From Oligoflexia bacterium (GTDB lineage Bacteria; Bdellovibrionota; UBA1018; CAIPTA01), in the NCBI GenBank assembly GCA_023954355.1, contig JAMLID010000008.1, positions 1-64,000 of the forward strand: a stretch of DNA of 64,000 nucleotides. The letters run 5' to 3'. Positions 18,264 to 27,824 of the stretch are shown one piece after another; the stretch's first letter is position 1; each line of letters opens with the position of its first letter. The position numbers and the translations under genes were made by a program. The notes beneath the pieces were generated by a model. The model was not told where the DNA came from. It made no database searches and saw only the letters and a list, made by a program, of their open reading frames with translations.

Positions 18264-18835
18264 TAATTCAACTGCAATTCTTTACTTGTTCGAATAGCCT
18301 CTGACTTAAGCATTACTAAATCATAGTCTTTAAGAAAACGCGTAGCACTTTCAACATGCTCTTCTTCTTCTTCTGCTATTTGTTTGAAAATATTTGCACT
18401 TTTTTTATCTATTAAATCCATTTGTTCAGAAAGAATATACCCAGATTCCATACCTCTTTCTTCAGCACTTGAAAGTAGAAATAAGAATAAAATATGATCT
18501 TCAGTAGACAAACAATGACGGTATAACTTATTAGAAACCGCCCTATTCTCGATAATCCCATTTAAATCAATAAATCTATCCCATAGCATTTGCCCATGCC
18601 TGTTTTCTACTTCTGCAAATTGAAGCCAAGACTCGATCCATTCCATAGGAGCAATTGTTTTGAATTTTTCAGCGCCATAACGAAAGAGATCTCTTGCCTG
18701 TAGTTCAGCAAAACAAACCAAACGAAGGCGATCAACCACACCATTATCTTGGCTAAGCTTTCCTATACTGTCGGCTCTCTCTGATAGACGAAAGGGAGAC
18801 CATCGATTTTTATAATTTATAGACTCTACATTCAT
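18263..18835 (-). CDS. Ferritin-like helical protein, possible di-iron oxygenase
   Basis: This 190-residue all-helical protein shows a repeated carboxylate/histidine pattern. A Glu sits in A-E-L-Q-A-R-D-L-F, an E-V-E-N-R-H about 30 residues later, a Glu in A-E-E-R-G, and an E-E-E-E-E-H-V near the end. The spacing fits a four-helix bundle with two Glu/ExxH half-sites, as in ferritin-like proteins such as MiaE or DUF455. I cannot say which substrate it uses. It is translationally coupled to the Cys-less thioredoxin-like membrane protein downstream. It is divergent from the HNH gene. Confidence 0.7.
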   Translation of the reverse strand: MNVESINYKNRWSPFRLSERADSIGKLSQDNGVVDRLRLVCFAELQARDLFRYGAEKFKTIAPMEWIESWLQFAEVENRHGQMLWDRFIDLNGIIENRAVSNKLYRHCLSTEDHILFLFLLSSAEERGMESGYILSEQMDLIDKKSANIFKQIAEEEEEHVESATRFLKDYDLVMLKSEAIRTSKELQLN

Positions 18836-18886
18836 ATTTGAAATCTTCCTTCTCTCGGAATATACAATAGGTGGGTAAAAGGCAAT

Positions 18887-19177
18887 ATGAACGACTGGTA
18901 TAATGTAGTTAGCACTGAAGAAATCAAAAAAGAGCGGAAAAAGGCTCGTGATTTAAGGGCTAGCCAATGGTGGAAAAATTTAATTGGCCAGGGAAAGTGC
19001 CATTATTGCGAAAACAAGTTCAATTCAAAAGAACTAACGATGGACCATATTGTGCCAATAGCCAGAGGTGGCAAAAGCACTAAAGGCAATGTTGTACCCT
19101 CTTGTAAAGAATGTAATTCGAAGAAAAAGCTAAAAACTCCCGTGGAAGATATACTTTCTGACTTGAAAAATAAGTAG
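18887..19177 (+). CDS. HNH endonuclease
   Basis: This 96-residue protein consists of an HNH nuclease domain with two zinc-binding CxxC pairs (C-H-Y-C and C-K-E-C) flanking the catalytic M-D-H-I-V-P and the N-V-V-P-S-C segment. The compact size matches stand-alone HNH proteins found widely in bacterial chromosomes, whose physiological role is mostly unknown. It is divergently transcribed from the ferritin-like gene and has no restriction-modification partner nearby. Confidence 0.9.
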   Translation: MNDWYNVVSTEEIKKERKKARDLRASQWWKNLIGQGKCHYCENKFNSKELTMDHIVPIARGGKSTKGNVVPSCKECNSKKKLKTPVEDILSDLKNK

Positions 19178-19183
19178 TAGTCC

Positions 19184-19378
19184 CTATTTCTTTGCTTTTA
19201 GCGTAGACGTTTTTTTCTGAATTGCTTGGTGCGTAGAGCTAGTATCTTTTAGCTCAGTACTATTGGTTAAAAATAAGATAAACAAAATGAATACCGCTAA
19301 AAATGCTTCAAAATTTGCCATGGATTTTAGTGGGCTAGAATTAAGAGCTATAAGCTGCTTCTTTGGTGACTTCTTCAT
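19184..19378 (-). CDS. Small single-pass membrane protein, hypothetical
   Basis: A 64-residue ORF starts at ATG 19378 with a basic N-terminus (M-K-K-S-P-K-K), one hydrophobic helix (F-E-A-F-L-A-V-F-I-L-F-I-L-F-L) and a Thr/Lys-rich tail. No Shine-Dalgarno sequence is visible, but a consensus sigma-70 promoter ends 10 nt upstream, which would give a nearly leaderless mRNA. The opposite strand also has an open frame here with no start signals. Coding status is uncertain. Confidence 0.45.
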   Translation of the reverse strand: MKKSPKKQLIALNSSPLKSMANFEAFLAVFILFILFLTNSTELKDTSSTHQAIQKKTSTLKAKK

Positions 19379-19388
19379 ATTGGGAAGC

Positions 19389-19417
19389 ATTATAATAAAA
19401 CATACCAAAATAGTCAA
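19389..19417 (-). promoter_or_regulatory. Near-consensus sigma-70 promoter
   Basis: On the minus strand TTGACT (19417-19412) is followed after exactly 17 nt by TATAAT (19394-19389). Transcription would start around 19382, only a few bases before ATG 19378. Confidence 0.6.
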
Positions 19418-19466
19418 TTATTATCTAAACCTGTTAATTAGTTGAATATAAAGGCTAAACTTACGT

Positions 19467-20778
19467 ATTGACTCATTAGAAAAGGTAAGTGGAAAGTAAG
19501 TGCCCATAATCACTAGGCAACCCTGCCTTGCTTTAACCTATTGAGTATGCTGAAGAAGGATTTACGTCGCTTATCGATCTCCTTAGACAACTCAAAGGGG
19601 TTTAACAAAGCATAAGTAGCACGAAGCTTTTCTTTAGCTTCTTCTTTTACATCGGCAGAATCTAAAATTCTTTAATAGGGGAGTTTTTGGCTTATCGTAC
19701 TTCTTTATGATTTTTGCTCCATCTCGTTTCTTTTCCATACACTTCATGGAAGGAATAAAGAAGTTTTGCAGCTGATTCCAAAGCTTATAAATTTCATTCA
19801 TTTTATTAACCAGGCTTCTTTCATCAACTCGCTCATAACCCAAAAGACCTCTTACATGCGTATGGTTCTTTTGTTCAACATAGGCTTGATCATTTTTTCT
19901 ATATGGCCTTCCTCTTGTCACATTGACTTTATTTGCTCTTTTTTGAAAATAATCAAAAATGCTTTCATTTAAAACTTCACTACCATTATCTGCACTATAG
20001 TCTGTCATCGGAAAAGGCATTGCTTTTTCTATGTCTTTAATTGCCTCACCAACCAGAAAGGCACTTTTAGTCCAGGTCGCTCTATTCTCTGTCCACGTAG
20101 AATAAATGTCTGTCATTGTTAAGCTATAGGCATAAAATCCTGCAATGCTATCTCCACAGTGGGCCACCGTATCACCTTGAATAGAACCTGGCTTTGTGTA
20201 CTGTACATCTAGAGGCTTAAGCGGAATGATTCGCTTGATGAAGCTTTTATTCCCTCTGGTAAGGCTCTTTCCTTTAATTTTTGGGTTACGATAATTTACT
20301 AACAATCGATCTATCTGGGAGGCACTAATCTTTTTTAACTTCTCTCCTACCTCTCTAGTAAAATCATGGTGCACTAACCATAACGGTAACGCTTCTACCA
20401 TCTTCTTTGAGCAAGTGTGCTGCATTGCTTGCCAAACACTCACTAGAACTTTTATAAACTCTTCATCATAGATTGGTTTACGCCCAGGTTTTTTCTTTTT
20501 TAGCTCTAGTGATTGATTGAGTTTTCTGATGGCATAATTTCGGTTGTATCCACATACCTTGCAAAACTCGTCCAAGATCCTACTTTTTCCCTCCTGATCC
20601 GAATTTTGGTAGCGTTCCATTATCTTTAACAGGTATTCTCTCTTAGCTCGCTGGCTCATAATCCTCCAATTGACGATCCTCTAAATCGTCTTTTTAGTTT
20701 CACTTACTAGGATTATGGGTCAGCACTTACCTAATTTTGAGTCAAAAAATCAGCTACTTACCTTTTTTATGAGTCAAT
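19467..20778 (-). mobile_element. Insertion sequence with terminal inverted repeats
   Basis: The left end (from 19467) and the reverse complement of the right end (from 20778) share ATTGACTCAT, then an A-rich gap differing by one base, then GGTAAGT. Further inside, both ends carry another copy of the GTAAGTG...CCCATAATC-type sequence, so the similarity extends past the terminal repeat. The element encloses one frameshifted DDE transposase gene. I find no convincing target-site duplication next to the repeats. Confidence 0.8.
19513..20659 (-). pseudogene. DDE (integrase-core) transposase, frameshifted near its C-terminus
   Basis: The main frame (20659-19634) encodes an N-terminal helix-turn-helix region and an integrase-type catalytic core with Q-G-D-T-V-A-H, S-A-D-N-G-S-E and Y-V-E-Q-K-N-H, which can supply the DDE triad. 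The last 15-20 codons of this frame look foreign. Reading in another frame from about 19675 gives a sensible charged C-terminus (L-D-S-A-D-V-K-E-E-A-K, later P-F-E-L-S-K-E-I-D-K) to a stop at 19513. A single-base change in the A/T-rich run AAAGAATTTTAG accounts for this. The catalytic core is intact, so residual activity is possible. Confidence 0.8.
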
Positions 20779-20813
20779 TCGCTTATGAACTCTTCCTTTA
20801 AATTTGCCTTAAC

Positions 20814-21653
20814 TTATAAGGTCTCTGAAGGTAGGGCACATACCTCGGCAGACGCCCTCTTATAGACCTCTGACCTAACAAGCTCAGGGGACTCAAAGGT
20901 AGCGTCTTGGCAAGAACCAACAATCATACCCAATCTTGGCGGATTCCCCTCACATCTCTGTTTGTTTTTTTGTCTATATACTGGCTGAGCTTCCACCATA
21001 ACAGTACCTACACGAGTATCTGAAAGTGCTCCATTTATATTCACAAAAGAGCTGGGAGGATTATCGCCTCCAAGAGAAGGGTCATTCATAAAAATAGATT
21101 CTGGATCAGCTCTATATGCGCTAATTGGCACTAATCCCGTAGGACAACTTCCATCTGCTTTTTTTAAAGCGGCATATCCATAGTTGCTCACCACGTTTTC
21201 TCCTTCAGGAGCTCTTGCTAAGGTAATAGCGACAACAAAAGGCTCCACTGGTTCTTTGTACAAGCCAAACTTAATTTGAGGAACGCTATCAGAGCACGAA
21301 AATTTTAATATGTTTAAATGACAAATACCTTGAGAAAAATAACTTCCAGAGTAGGCAGGAAAATTATTATCAAAATCACTTTGGTATAAATAAAAATGGT
21401 ACTTCGACCGCAAAATCCCTAGCCTTTGACCAGCCACACAGTTAATAGCATGAGGAGAAACCCCTTCGCCCTCTAGAAATGTTCGCGCACAAGAGTACTC
21501 ATAAATTCTACGGACATCTCTAGTGTCCAATGCTGGATTCAAACCTTTCAATATTTTTTTCAACTTCACTATGTCTTGAGGAATGTGAACTGCGCTACCA
21601 GCCAAAGATTGAGCTGAAAAACTTGCAACCAATAATAAAAGAAAAAAACTCAT
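20814..21653 (-). CDS. Exported cysteine-containing protein of unknown function
   Basis: A signal peptide (hydrophobic residues 3-12, cleavage after A-Q-S-L-A-G) is followed by about 260 residues with roughly eight Cys, suggesting disulfides in the periplasm or outside the cell. I recognise no domain. I place the start at ATG 21653, with AGGAGG about 9 nt upstream; a TTG one codon earlier is the alternative. The insertion sequence lies just beyond its 3' end, but the gene looks complete. Confidence 0.7.
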   Translation of the reverse strand: MSFFLLLLVASFSAQSLAGSAVHIPQDIVKLKKILKGLNPALDTRDVRRIYEYSCARTFLEGEGVSPHAINCVAGQRLGILRSKYHFYLYQSDFDNNFPAYSGSYFSQGICHLNILKFSCSDSVPQIKFGLYKEPVEPFVVAITLARAPEGENVVSNYGYAALKKADGSCPTGLVPISAYRADPESIFMNDPSLGGDNPPSSFVNINGALSDTRVGTVMVEAQPVYRQKNKQRCEGNPPRLGMIVGSCQDATFESPELVRSEVYKRASAEVCALPSETL

Positions 21654-21724
21654 CAAAATACCCCTCCTATTTTTTTCAAACGGTATCTTGATGAGCTTCT
21701 GAACGCAAATACTAAGCTTTAAAA

Positions 21725-23989
21725 TTAGCCTTGCTTTAAAACATTCAAGGCTGAACCAGCTTTGAACCAGCGAATCTGTTCGTTATTTAATGTATGCTTT
21801 AGTAAAAATTCATCAGTCTTACCATCTTTATGCTTAAGCACACATTTTAAATCTGACCCAGGAGCAATCGCTGTGAGCCCTAAAATAGAAATCTCGTCGG
21901 CTTCTTGTACTTTGTCATAATCAGCTGGATTCGCAAACGTAAGTGGTAACACGCCCTGTTTTTTTAAATTTGTTTCATGAATTCTGGCAAAACTTCTTAC
22001 TATTACTGCAGCTGCACCGAGAAATCTTGGGCTCATAGCCGCATGCTCTCTTGATGAACCTTCTCCATAATTTTCATCTCCCACAACTATCCAACGCTTA
22101 CCCTCAGCCTTATATTCACGAGCGATCTTTGGAGTTTCTGCCACTTGGCCTGTGAACATATTTTTTACTTTACCGATATCTCCACTGAATGAATTCACTG
22201 CCCCTAAAAACATATTATTTGAAATATTGTCTAAGTGACCGCGAAACTTTAACCATGGTCCTGCTGGAGAAATATGGTCGGTCGTACATTTCCCTTTCGC
22301 TTTTAATAATAGAGGGAAATTTACAAAATCTTTTTCATCCCAAGCAGCAAACGGCTTTAACTCTTGAAGCCTTTCACTTGTTGGAGCAATTTTTACTACA
22401 ACTGAGCTACCATCTTCTTTAGGGTTCACGTAACCATCTCGCTTAGGAATAAATCCAGAAGGTGGAATATCCGGAGCTGGCTTTGGTTCTGCTAGTTTAA
22501 ATGTTTTTCCACTAGAGTCCTCTAAGGTATCATGGATCGGATCAAAATCTAGTCTTCCAGATAATCCCATAGCGACAACAATCTCAGGAGATGAAATAAA
22601 AGACTGAGTCTCAGCGTTTCCATCGTTTCTTCCTTTAAAATTTCTATTAAAGCTTGTGATGATAGAATTCACCGTACCTGGAGCAACGTTATCTCTCTTC
22701 CATTGACCAATACAAGGGCCACAAGAGTTTGTTAGAATTACCCCCCCTGCTTGCTCAAGAGTAGAAAGTAGGCCATCCCTTTTTACAGTTTCAAATACTT
22801 GCTCAGAGCCAGGAGAAATAAATAACTCACTCTTAGATTTTACCCCTTTTGCAATAGCTTGCTTAGCCACATCGGCCGCACGAGAAATATCTTCATACGA
22901 AGAGTTTGTACAACTGCCAATAAGAGCTGCCGTTAAATTTGGAGAATATCCCTTCTCTTGCACTTCTTTTTTCAATGCAGAAATAGGTCGCGCTAAATCA
23001 GGAGTATGCGGGCCCACCACATGAGGCTCTAACGTACTTAAATCTATCTCAATATACTCATCATAGAATTTTTTAGGATCAGCAAGAACCTCTTTATCAG
23101 CTGTCACCAAATGCATATGTTTATCGGCCAAGTCCGCAAGATCAGCGCGACTCGTAGCTCTTAGATACCTAGACATACTCTCGTCATAAGGAAACAAAGA
23201 AGTAGTTGCCCCTAGTTCAGCACCCATATTGGTAATCGTGCCTTTTCCAGTACAGCTAATCGATTTTGATCCCTCTCCAAAGTACTCTACAATTTTATTG
23301 GTTCCACCTTTTACAGTGAGCATACCTAAAACTTTTAAGATTACGTCTTTAGGGCTAGTCCAACCGTTCATTTTTCCTTTTAAGTGAACACCTATTAACT
23401 TTGGCTGTTTAACTTCCCAAGCAAATCCTGCCATCACGTCGACTGCGTCTCCGCCGCCCACACCAACTGCAACCATACCTAGCCCACCAGCATTTGGAGT
23501 ATGAGAGTCTGTGCCGATCATCATCCCTCCAGGAAATGCATAATTTTCTAAAACAACTTGGTGAATGATTCCTGAGCCTGGTTTCCAAAAACCGATACCA
23601 AACTTATTCGAAACGCTTTCTAAAAAATCATAAACTTCTTTATTGGTAGAGAGCGCGTTTTCTAAGTCTTTTTGCGCTCCAAATCGACCAAGAAGCAAGT
23701 GGTCACAGTGAACTGTACTTGGCACTGCTGTAGTTTTTACTCCAGCACTCATAAACTGTAAAAGAGCCATTTGTGCCGTTGCATCTTGCATGGCCACTCT
23801 ATCGGGTCGTAATAATAGAAAAGCCGAGCCAGCCTTTAACTCTTGTTTCTCCGGATCATCTAAATGACCAAATACAATTTTCTCTGCTAATGTTAATGGC
23901 CTATTTAGCCTCTTTGAAACAACGGCTAAGTTTTTCTCCATTTTTTTATAGGTATTTTCTACAAATTCTTTAGTGCTATCGATTTTCAT
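21725..23989 (-). CDS. acn: Aconitate hydratase, mitochondrial-type
   Basis: This TCA-cycle enzyme interconverts citrate and isocitrate through a [4Fe-4S] cluster. The three cluster cysteines are visible in G-S-C-T-N-S-S (about residue 365) and C-G-P-C-I-G (about 430), and the swivel domain has [15 protein letters not shown]. With 754 residues it matches the mitochondrial-like aconitase class rather than AcnA (about 890) or AcnB. I use ATG 23989. An upstream TTG at 24064 would put the start inside the terminator of the preceding gene. It is probably transcribed on its own from just upstream. Confidence 0.95.
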   Translation of the reverse strand: MKIDSTKEFVENTYKKMEKNLAVVSKRLNRPLTLAEKIVFGHLDDPEKQELKAGSAFLLLRPDRVAMQDATAQMALLQFMSAGVKTTAVPSTVHCDHLLLGRFGAQKDLENALSTNKEVYDFLESVSNKFGIGFWKPGSGIIHQVVLENYAFPGGMMIGTDSHTPNAGGLGMVAVGVGGGDAVDVMAGFAWEVKQPKLIGVHLKGKMNGWTSPKDVILKVLGMLTVKGGTNKIVEYFGEGSKSISCTGKGTITNMGAELGATTSLFPYDESMSRYLRATSRADLADLADKHMHLVTADKEVLADPKKFYDEYIEIDLSTLEPHVVGPHTPDLARPISALKKEVQEKGYSPNLTAALIGSCTNSSYEDISRAADVAKQAIAKGVKSKSELFISPGSEQVFETVKRDGLLSTLEQAGGVILTNSCGPCIGQWKRDNVAPGTVNSIITSFNRNFKGRNDGNAETQSFISSPEIVVAMGLSGRLDFDPIHDTLEDSSGKTFKLAEPKPAPDIPPSGFIPKRDGYVNPKEDGSSVVVKIAPTSERLQELKPFAAWDEKDFVNFPLLLKAKGKCTTDHISPAGPWLKFRGHLDNISNNMFLGAVNSFSGDIGKVKNMFTGQVAETPKIAREYKAEGKRWIVVGDENYGEGSSREHAAMSPRFLGAAAVIVRSFARIHETNLKKQGVLPLTFANPADYDKVQEADEISILGLTAIAPGSDLKCVLKHKDGKTDEFLLKHTLNNEQIRWFKAGSALNVLKQG

Positions 23990-24062
23990 CCTAAAACTCC
24001 CAAGATGTGCTTTTCTTTGAAATCCTTCAAAGCTTAGCACGTTTCTAGAGTTTTTTTTGGAC

Positions 24063-24090
24063 AAAAAAAAGCCTCTCTTTACAGAGAGGC
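24063..24090 (-). terminator. Rho-independent terminator of the S41 protease gene
   Basis: GCCTCTC and GAGAGGC pair around a TTTACA loop (24071-24090). On the minus strand the hairpin is followed by a run of eight U (24070-24063). It lies 25 nt after the protease stop and separates it from the aconitase gene. Confidence 0.85.
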
Positions 24091-24114
24091 CTTACAATGC
24101 GGTGAATTATTTTA

Positions 24115-25905
24115 TTAATTCAATCTTAATTTATTTAAGATCTTATCTGTTAAGCCGTTATTTTCTGCAGCCGCTGGCTTTCCATCAACATAATCTTTGA
24201 TTTCAACATCAGAAGCACCAGCTAATTTTAACGCTTCTACAGTGAATGCTTTAACGTATCCTCTGTAGCCGTTCATGAAATCATCTTCAGTAACAGTGTA
24301 TGATACATCAGGCACTACACCTCTATTTTCCATGTATTCACCATTAGGGCGAACCATCAAGCTCTCAGTTAAGCTAAACTTAAAGAATGAGTTTGCCAAA
24401 GGACCATACTCTCTTACGTTTCCACCTGCTCCAGAGGTTTGCTGACCAAATAGAGTAACGCGGCCATTGTCTTTCATTAAGGCAGGGAATGCATCTCCAC
24501 CAGAAAAATCAAACTCGTTGATCAAAAGCAATACTGGTTTTGTGTATCGTACCGATCCTGAAGGCTGAATCATTCCGAATGAACCATTCAAGTTTAAAGA
24601 AATAGGAGAAGTTAAAAACTTTTTATTCGTAATTGAATCTCTAATTTCTTCTTCCAAAAATTCAAATCTAGCCTTTAGCGCATTTGCTGCTTGATCCTTA
24701 GGATTCTTCGCTAACATATCCGCAATTTTTGTATTTACTTCTTGAAAAGCTGTCACCCAACCAAGGCTAGGACGAACTTCAAAATCCATATCTTTATAAG
24801 ACTTGTCTGCAAATAAACTGATGATATCTGATACCAACGAAACAGATCCACCCGGGTTATTTGTTTGGTCTAATACCAAGACATCAGTTTCTTTTTCCAT
24901 CGTACTGATTGCTCTTGCCACTACGTTAAGTAGACCTTGGTCACCATAAGAAGGTATTCTTAAAATACCAATCTTCTTACCAGCAGCTTCGTAAATTGCA
25001 GCTGTTACAGGAAGACCATTTAACTCTTTTGCTCCCTCAGGCAGCTTAAACATAGAAGTAGTTGAACCGATATCATTCACACCTGCTTTTGCCCACTCTT
25101 CTAATTGAAGCTTTGGCAACGCCATTTGAAACTCAGACATCTTATTCAATTCTGCTTTTAATGATTCGCCATCAAATGCAGTAGAAACTGCACTTGATAC
25201 TGCTTCTGTTAAAAGAGCATCAAGATTATCTAACTCTAGAACTGGTGTACCAGTTACAATCCAAGTAGCAGTCACAGTCACAGGCTCAGCAGCACCTTTT
25301 TTAAGAACAGTAACAGTTGTTACACCTCTAGGAATCTGCATTCCCGTGGCCTGAGAACGACTCGTTAATCTAGCAGCAGCAATTCTACGAGAACTTGCCT
25401 TGTGGCCTGTATCGTTAATTGCTTCAAACTCGTCTAAAAGCGCATCTACAGGAACACCGCCAATTGCCAAAAGCTGATCGCCCTTTTTGAAAGGGAATAA
25501 AAGCTCAGGTAACTTTAAGGTATCGATAGTTTCGATTAGTACTTTTCCATCTACTAAATCACAAAGAAAACCTAATCTCGCTCTTCTTGTTGAAGGAACC
25601 ATCGCGCTAACGTGGCCATCTTTTAAAGAAGAAGTAAATTTAGCAAGAACGGTATAGAATTCTGTATCGCTTTTTACCTTAAGTACTTTTTCTTTATACT
25701 CAGAAACCAAACGATTCCAATCCAAACCAATACTTGTTTGCTTCCAACGAAGCGGACCATAGTTTCTTTCAATCAAGTTCACCATTTGATTAAAATCATT
25801 TAGTCGTTGATCTGAAGACATTCCTGCAAATGAGATTTGCGAGGTAGATGCCAACAGCGCAGCACTAACAGTCATTCCAGCGAGTAGCTTCTTCATCTTT
25901 TTCAT
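24115..25905 (-). CDS. Exported S41-family serine protease (tail-specific/CTP type)
   Basis: A signal peptide (basic start, hydrophobic core, cleavage near S-F-A-G at residue 28) leads into an N-terminal helical region, a divergent PDZ-like segment (about 140-230) and a C-terminal S41 domain. The S41 domain shows V-L-D-Q-T-N-N-P-G-G-S and the nucleophile serine in F-D-F-S-G-G-D-A-F-P-A. A later F-G-Q-Q-T-S-G-A-G-G contributes to the core. It should act in the periplasm. ATG 25905 is preferred because AAAGGA lies upstream; an in-frame ATG six codons earlier contains that site. It has its own promoter and terminator. Confidence 0.88.
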   Translation of the reverse strand: MKKMKKLLAGMTVSAALLASTSQISFAGMSSDQRLNDFNQMVNLIERNYGPLRWKQTSIGLDWNRLVSEYKEKVLKVKSDTEFYTVLAKFTSSLKDGHVSAMVPSTRRARLGFLCDLVDGKVLIETIDTLKLPELLFPFKKGDQLLAIGGVPVDALLDEFEAINDTGHKASSRRIAAARLTSRSQATGMQIPRGVTTVTVLKKGAAEPVTVTATWIVTGTPVLELDNLDALLTEAVSSAVSTAFDGESLKAELNKMSEFQMALPKLQLEEWAKAGVNDIGSTTSMFKLPEGAKELNGLPVTAAIYEAAGKKIGILRIPSYGDQGLLNVVARAISTMEKETDVLVLDQTNNPGGSVSLVSDIISLFADKSYKDMDFEVRPSLGWVTAFQEVNTKIADMLAKNPKDQAANALKARFEFLEEEIRDSITNKKFLTSPISLNLNGSFGMIQPSGSVRYTKPVLLLINEFDFSGGDAFPALMKDNGRVTLFGQQTSGAGGNVREYGPLANSFFKFSLTESLMVRPNGEYMENRGVVPDVSYTVTEDDFMNGYRGYVKAFTVEALKLAGASDVEIKDYVDGKPAAAENNGLTDKILNKLRLN

Positions 25906-25963
25906 TCTGCTATCCTTTCCCATTATCTAACCCATCAATAAATTAAGGCTTAAGCCCAGCTGC

Positions 25964-25993
25964 GTTATAACAGTGCGCATCAAATAAAGTCAA
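25964..25993 (-). promoter_or_regulatory. Sigma-70 promoter of the S41 protease gene
   Basis: On the minus strand TTGACT (25993-25988) and TATAAC (25969-25964) are 18 nt apart and lie 59 nt upstream of ATG 25905. Confidence 0.55.
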
Positions 25994-26150
25994 AAGAAAA
26001 TTTATTTGCCTGATATTTTTTACCATTATTTTAATTAAGTAAATTCATATACTTACATGTGATTTGGCAGAAAACAGCGTTTTTGTTAATGAATATAATA
26101 GGTAAATTTTATATAGCAGCGCCAAAAAGGCTTATATTTTATTTCAAGAA

Positions 26151-26834
26151 TCAGGCTTTCCATACCTTGTCAGAAAATTCTCTCGCTAATTCTTTCAATT
26201 CGGATTCTATATCACTTGTAAACGCTCCCAAACGTTCACTATCTAAGTCTAGTTCGGCTACAATTTCATTCTTGCGATTTCTCAAAGGAATCACCAATTC
26301 AGATTTTGTTTTTAAACTACAAGCAATATGCTCGGCAACCTTAGTAACATCAGGAACATTTACCGCTCTCTCTTCTCGCACTGCCATGCCACAAATTCCA
26401 CGATCAATGGAAATACGAATATGCTCTGTTACATCACCCAGAAATGGCCCTAGCACCAAATCAGATGATTTTTTTCCCATCAAGGCCTCTTCTTTTAAGT
26501 AAATGCCTGTCCAGTGAGCTAAGCTAGGAAACTTTTGGTCTATTTCCACTATCCAATCTAACATTCGCTCTAAACGCGGAATCCATATTTCTTTTTGGTC
26601 TCTAGGAAAATGCAAATACGGAGCAACTCTCATTAAAAAATCTTCTGCTTCAGAAAAGGCCGCAGAATAGTCAGCAAGACCTAAAAATTCATTTTCAAAA
26701 TAAATTTTTTTTCTTTCCGTTAAGTCGTCTCTAGAACCAATAGAAGCATATACGTAGGCATCTTGATCGGTTATTTTTAAGCTAGCTAGTTTTTTTCCAT
26801 AAATACGAATGAGGTAATTCTCAAGACTCTTCAC
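26151..26834 (-). CDS. GAF-domain protein, free methionine-(R)-sulfoxide reductase-like
   Basis: The C-terminal half (about 100-227) is a GAF domain of the fRMsr (YebR/MsrC) type, with L-G-P-F-L-G, G-I-C-G-M-A-V, V-P-D-V, the catalytic-type Cys in H-I-A-C-S, and S-E-L-V-I-P-L ending in D-L-D-S. One of the three redox cysteines of the E. coli enzyme, the one before the G-x-C-G motif, is missing. An extra helical N-terminus of about 90 residues replaces the usual short one. It may reduce free methionine sulfoxide with a simpler cysteine relay, or just bind a ligand. Start is GTG 26834, with AAGGAG 5 nt upstream. Confidence 0.75.
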   Translation of the reverse strand: MKSLENYLIRIYGKKLASLKITDQDAYVYASIGSRDDLTERKKIYFENEFLGLADYSAAFSEAEDFLMRVAPYLHFPRDQKEIWIPRLERMLDWIVEIDQKFPSLAHWTGIYLKEEALMGKKSSDLVLGPFLGDVTEHIRISIDRGICGMAVREERAVNVPDVTKVAEHIACSLKTKSELVIPLRNRKNEIVAELDLDSERLGAFTSDIESELKELAREFSDKVWKA

Positions 26835-26864
26835 AATTTCTCCTTATTCTCGTAAATTCTAAGA

Positions 26865-27824
26865 ATGAATAATTTATTTCCAGAAATAGAGCCATATAAA
26901 ATTGAACGATTAAAAGTTTCGTCTCTACACGAAATACATCTTGAGCAGTCTGGAAATCCGGATGGACAACCTATTTTATTTTTACATGGGGGTCCTGGTG
27001 GAGCTACCGACGCTAAACACAGAAGATACTTTGATCCAAAACATTATCGCATTATTTTATTTGACCAAAGAGGTTGCGGAAAAAGCACCCCAAGAGCAGA
27101 GATTCAAGAAAATACCACCTGGGATCTTGTTCACGATATTGAATTAATTCGAAAGCACCTTGGTATTAGAAAGTGGATTGTGTTTGGAGGTAGCTGGGGA
27201 AGCACACTTGCTCTTTCTTATTCTATTCGACACTCTGGTAGAGTTCTCGGCCTAATTCTGCGTGGAATTTTTCTTTGTAGAAAAGAAGAAATTCAATGGT
27301 TTTATCAAGAGGGCGCATCAAAGATTTTCCCTGATATTTGGGAAAGTTACTTGGCCCCAATACCAGAAGACGAACGAACAGACTTGGTAGCGGCCTATCA
27401 TAAAAGACTAACCAGCAATAACAAGCAAGAACAGCTCGAAGCCGCTAAAGCTTGGAGCAAATGGGAAGGCGCAACTTGTAGAATGTTTTTAGATGAAGAA
27501 ATCATTGCTTCTTTTGATGACAATGAACATGCATTGGAGTTTGCAAGAATAGAGAACCACTATTTTACGAATAATGCCTTCTTTGATGAAGATAATTTTA
27601 TTCTAAATAACATACAACATATCCAGCAGATTCCAGGTGTCATTATTCATGGTCGATACGATATTGTCTGCCCAGTAAAAAACGCCTGGGATTTAGCCAA
27701 AGTATGGAATGGAGCTCAATTACATATTGTCCAAGACTCAGGACACTCTGCTTCAGAAGGCGGTATTACACAAAAACTACTAGAAGCAACAGAGGCATTT
27801 AAAGCCATTCCTATTGATTCTTAG
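26865..27824 (+). CDS. pip: Proline iminopeptidase
   Basis: This alpha/beta-hydrolase (319 residues, S33 family) releases N-terminal proline from peptides. It shows the oxyanion region H-G-G-P-G-G, the nucleophile in G-G-S-W-G-S, the catalytic Asp in G-R-Y-D and His in D-S-G-H-S. Length and motifs match the family throughout. It has no signal peptide. It overlaps the convergent DTW gene by 14 nt at the 3' ends and is divergent from the GAF/fRMsr gene. Confidence 0.93.
   Translation: MNNLFPEIEPYKIERLKVSSLHEIHLEQSGNPDGQPILFLHGGPGGATDAKHRRYFDPKHYRIILFDQRGCGKSTPRAEIQENTTWDLVHDIELIRKHLGIRKWIVFGGSWGSTLALSYSIRHSGRVLGLILRGIFLCRKEEIQWFYQEGASKIFPDIWESYLAPIPEDERTDLVAAYHKRLTSNNKQEQLEAAKAWSKWEGATCRMFLDEEIIASFDDNEHALEFARIENHYFTNNAFFDEDNFILNNIQHIQQIPGVIIHGRYDIVCPVKNAWDLAKVWNGAQLHIVQDSGHSASEGGITQKLLEATEAFKAIPIDS

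Noticed and set aside
18887..19177. HNH gene as part of a restriction or defence system
   Set aside because: No methyltransferase, helicase or other defence gene lies nearby.
19263..19445. 60-codon plus-strand frame opposite the small membrane ORF
   Set aside because: No ribosome binding site; the minus-strand frame has a promoter and a membrane helix.
23990..24064. N-terminal extension of aconitase to TTG 24064
   Set aside because: It would place the start inside the hairpin terminator of the S41 protease gene and add residues not found in the family.
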